Origin: Moraxella sp. K1664
GTDB taxonomy: Bacteria; Pseudomonadota; Gammaproteobacteria; Pseudomonadales; Moraxellaceae
Direction of reading: 5' to 3'
NCBI RefSeq assembly: GCF_039693965.1
Contig: NZ_CP155576.1
Span: forward strand, 1,984,001-2,048,000
Length of the DNA: 64,000 bases
The position numbers and the translations under genes are program-made. The notes below the pieces were generated by a model. The model made no database searches and had not been told where the DNA came from. It saw only the letters and a program-made list of their open reading frames with translations. Shown piece by piece: positions 62,767 to 64,000 of this stretch; position 1 is the stretch's first letter, and each line of letters starts with the position of its first letter.

Positions 62767-63477
62767 ATGCAAAAAGGTAAAAAAGATAAAGCCATGAGCG
62801 TGATTGGTCTATTGATTTTGGCAGGGGGCAATTCTCGACGTATGGGTTCGCCCAAGGCGTTGTTGCCCTTGCCAAATCATCAGACATTGCTTGATTTTCA
62901 TGTCAATAATGCTAAGACATTAAATCTGCCGATACTCATTGGCGATAATGACAAAGGGTTTTTGGATAAGTCTTTTTTTAATAATGCCAATTCAATCAAT
63001 TTATCTGTTGTTATCATTGATGACTATATCAAAAATGCAGGGGCGTTGTCTTGTATATTATCCGCTTTTCATTATTGCCAAAATCATTTTTTAAATAATA
63101 AAGATGAATTAGAAAATAAAAATTTATCCGATAAATTTTTAATGGTGATGAGCTGTGATAACTTGATTGATGTTAGCCAAATTTTTAATTTATTAAAAAA
63201 GGCTGATTTAAACAATCATCATGGGGCGTATTTAAAAGACACATCGGGCGATAAAGATTATCCGTTATTGGGCTGTTATTCGTTGTCTTTATATAATGAA
63301 TTAAAAGTGTATTTGGATAAGGGCGAGCGGTCTGTGATGAAATTTTTAAAGGATAAAGATATTTGCCAAATATCCATGCCAACAGATTGGCGAAATCTTG
63401 CCAATTTTAATACGCCTGATGAATTTAAATTGGCATTGTCGTATTTTAAAAACAACCCACAAAAAGAGCAATCATGA
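62767..63477 (+). CDS. mobA: Molybdenum cofactor guanylyltransferase MobA
   Basis: The 236-residue protein has the nucleotidyltransferase signature LLILAGGNSRRMGSPKALLP and the C-terminal YPLLGCYSLSLYNELKVYL...GERSVMKFLK region of MobA. It attaches GMP to the cofactor to make the MGD form that NarG uses. AAGG lies about ten bases before ATG 62767; ATG 62794 is the start suggested by homology. The gene is much more AT-rich than its neighbours, a sign of a different history. Its end overlaps moaC by four bases. Confidence 0.82.
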   Translation: MQKGKKDKAMSVIGLLILAGGNSRRMGSPKALLPLPNHQTLLDFHVNNAKTLNLPILIGDNDKGFLDKSFFNNANSINLSVVIIDDYIKNAGALSCILSAFHYCQNHFLNNKDELENKNLSDKFLMVMSCDNLIDVSQIFNLLKKADLNNHHGAYLKDTSGDKDYPLLGCYSLSLYNELKVYLDKGERSVMKFLKDKDICQISMPTDWRNLANFNTPDEFKLALSYFKNNPQKEQS

Positions 63478-63947
63478 ATCTTACCCATTTAGACAAAGAC
63501 GGCAACATCACCATGGTGGACGTGGGCGACAAAATCGCCACCGCACGCACCGCCACCGCACAGGGCAAGGTGGTGTTCACCCCTGACGTGTACCGCCACA
63601 TCAAAGACACAGACGGCATGACCAAAAAGGGCAGTATCATTCAGACTGCCCACATCGCAGGGATTATGGCGGGCAAAAAAACGCACGAGCTGATACCCTT
63701 ATGCCATGCCTTGCCCCTTGACACCATCAAGATGAGCTTTGAGTATGCTGATGATGAGTGTGCCATCGTGGTGGGGGCGGTCGCCAAAGTTACCCACAAG
63801 ACAGGCGTTGAGATGGAAGCCTTGACCGCCGTATCTGTGGCGTGTCTGACCATCTATGACATGACCAAGGCAATCAGCCATGACATCACGATAACTGACA
63901 TTCATCTTGTCCAAAAAACAGGGGGAAAATCCGATTATGACAAATAA
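63474..63947 (+). CDS. moaC: Cyclic pyranopterin monophosphate synthase MoaC
   Basis: The 157-residue enzyme completes cyclic pyranopterin formation after MoaA. Family blocks are MVDVGDK, KGSIIQTAHIAGIMAGKKT, IPLCHALPLD and GVEMEALTAVSVACLTIYDM, with the catalytic Lys in KTGVEMEA region. It overlaps mobA (ATGA) and moaD, so translation is coupled. Confidence 0.95.
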   Translation: MNLTHLDKDGNITMVDVGDKIATARTATAQGKVVFTPDVYRHIKDTDGMTKKGSIIQTAHIAGIMAGKKTHELIPLCHALPLDTIKMSFEYADDECAIVVGAVAKVTHKTGVEMEALTAVSVACLTIYDMTKAISHDITITDIHLVQKTGGKSDYDK

Positions 63948-64000
63948 CAATCAACCATTTGATACGATAAGCCTTACTGTGCTGTACTTTGCCAGCCTTG
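63937..64000 (+). CDS. moaD: Molybdopterin synthase small subunit MoaD (N-terminal part)
   Basis: The frame starts at ATG 63937, inside the moaC 3' end, and runs off the window. The visible residues end LTVLYFASL, the standard MoaD beta-strand start. The full protein would end in Gly-Gly and carry the sulfur for cofactor assembly. Confidence 0.8.
   Translation, partial: MTNNNQPFDTISLTVLYFASL

Overview
The window looks like chromosomal DNA of a Moraxellaceae bacterium, most likely Moraxella in the narrow sense. The evidence is the housekeeping gene content (glnS, lpxH, radA, sodA, hemF, argD, yacG, panF, rpsT, gyrA), a GyrA quinolone region with Thr80/Asp84 numbering as I remember it for Moraxella, the oxygen-dependent methionine synthase pair MesX/MesD, and a high density of short repeats. 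The genus call is inference from protein resemblance; no database search was run.

Layout. 1-5 kb: end of a respiratory nitrate reductase operon (narG partial, narHJI), with a 204-bp miniature element between narG and narH. 5.1-15 kb: a Fur-type promoter driving a hydroxamate siderophore locus (two NIS synthetases, a diamine N-hydroxylase, an N-acyltransferase, a small unknown protein, an RhtX/FptX-type permease and a TonB receptor). It is bracketed by two near-identical 43-bp terminator repeats. 15-26 kb: hemerythrin-like protein, glnS, ppiB, lpxH, a large lipoprotein hydrolase, a TPR protein, an ABC exporter and thiamine-precursor transport genes thiZ and thiY under a TPP riboswitch. 27-28.4 kb: an IS110-family element that separates thiX from the riboswitch. 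28.4-47.5 kb: thiX, radA, Fur-box sodA, an IS3/IS150-type element, a cytochrome c'-like lipoprotein, hemF, a DegS-like protease, argD, yacG, a DUF3360 transporter, panF/yhdT, rpsT and gyrA. 47.6-53.4 kb: a DUF3800 pseudogene broken by a REP-like palindrome, then mesX, a second IS110 copy, mesD and a flavin reductase. 53.8-64 kb: a parvulin and molybdenum-cofactor genes (moeA, moaA, MOSC, moaB, mobA, moaC, start of moaD), interrupted between moeA and moaA by two inverted IS5-type copies, a MITE and a second IS150-type copy.

Functional logic. NarGHI needs a molybdenum cofactor, so the nar genes and the moe/moa genes at the two ends of the window serve the same pathway. The siderophore genes form one iron-regulated unit; MnSOD shares that type of control.

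The most notable signal is in the repeats. (1) The two IS110 copies carry an upstream RNA that folds into two guide loops. One loop matches the host target, a REP-like GTTCGCCCTGAGC core; the other matches the element ends. This is the bridge-RNA architecture, and a third, unoccupied target is present in the window. (2) At least eight miniature elements with GGGCGTG ends and TA duplications share ends and duplication with the full IS5-type element, so it is their likely mobiliser. (3) The siderophore block sits between duplicated terminators, consistent with insertion as a unit between narI and the hemerythrin gene.
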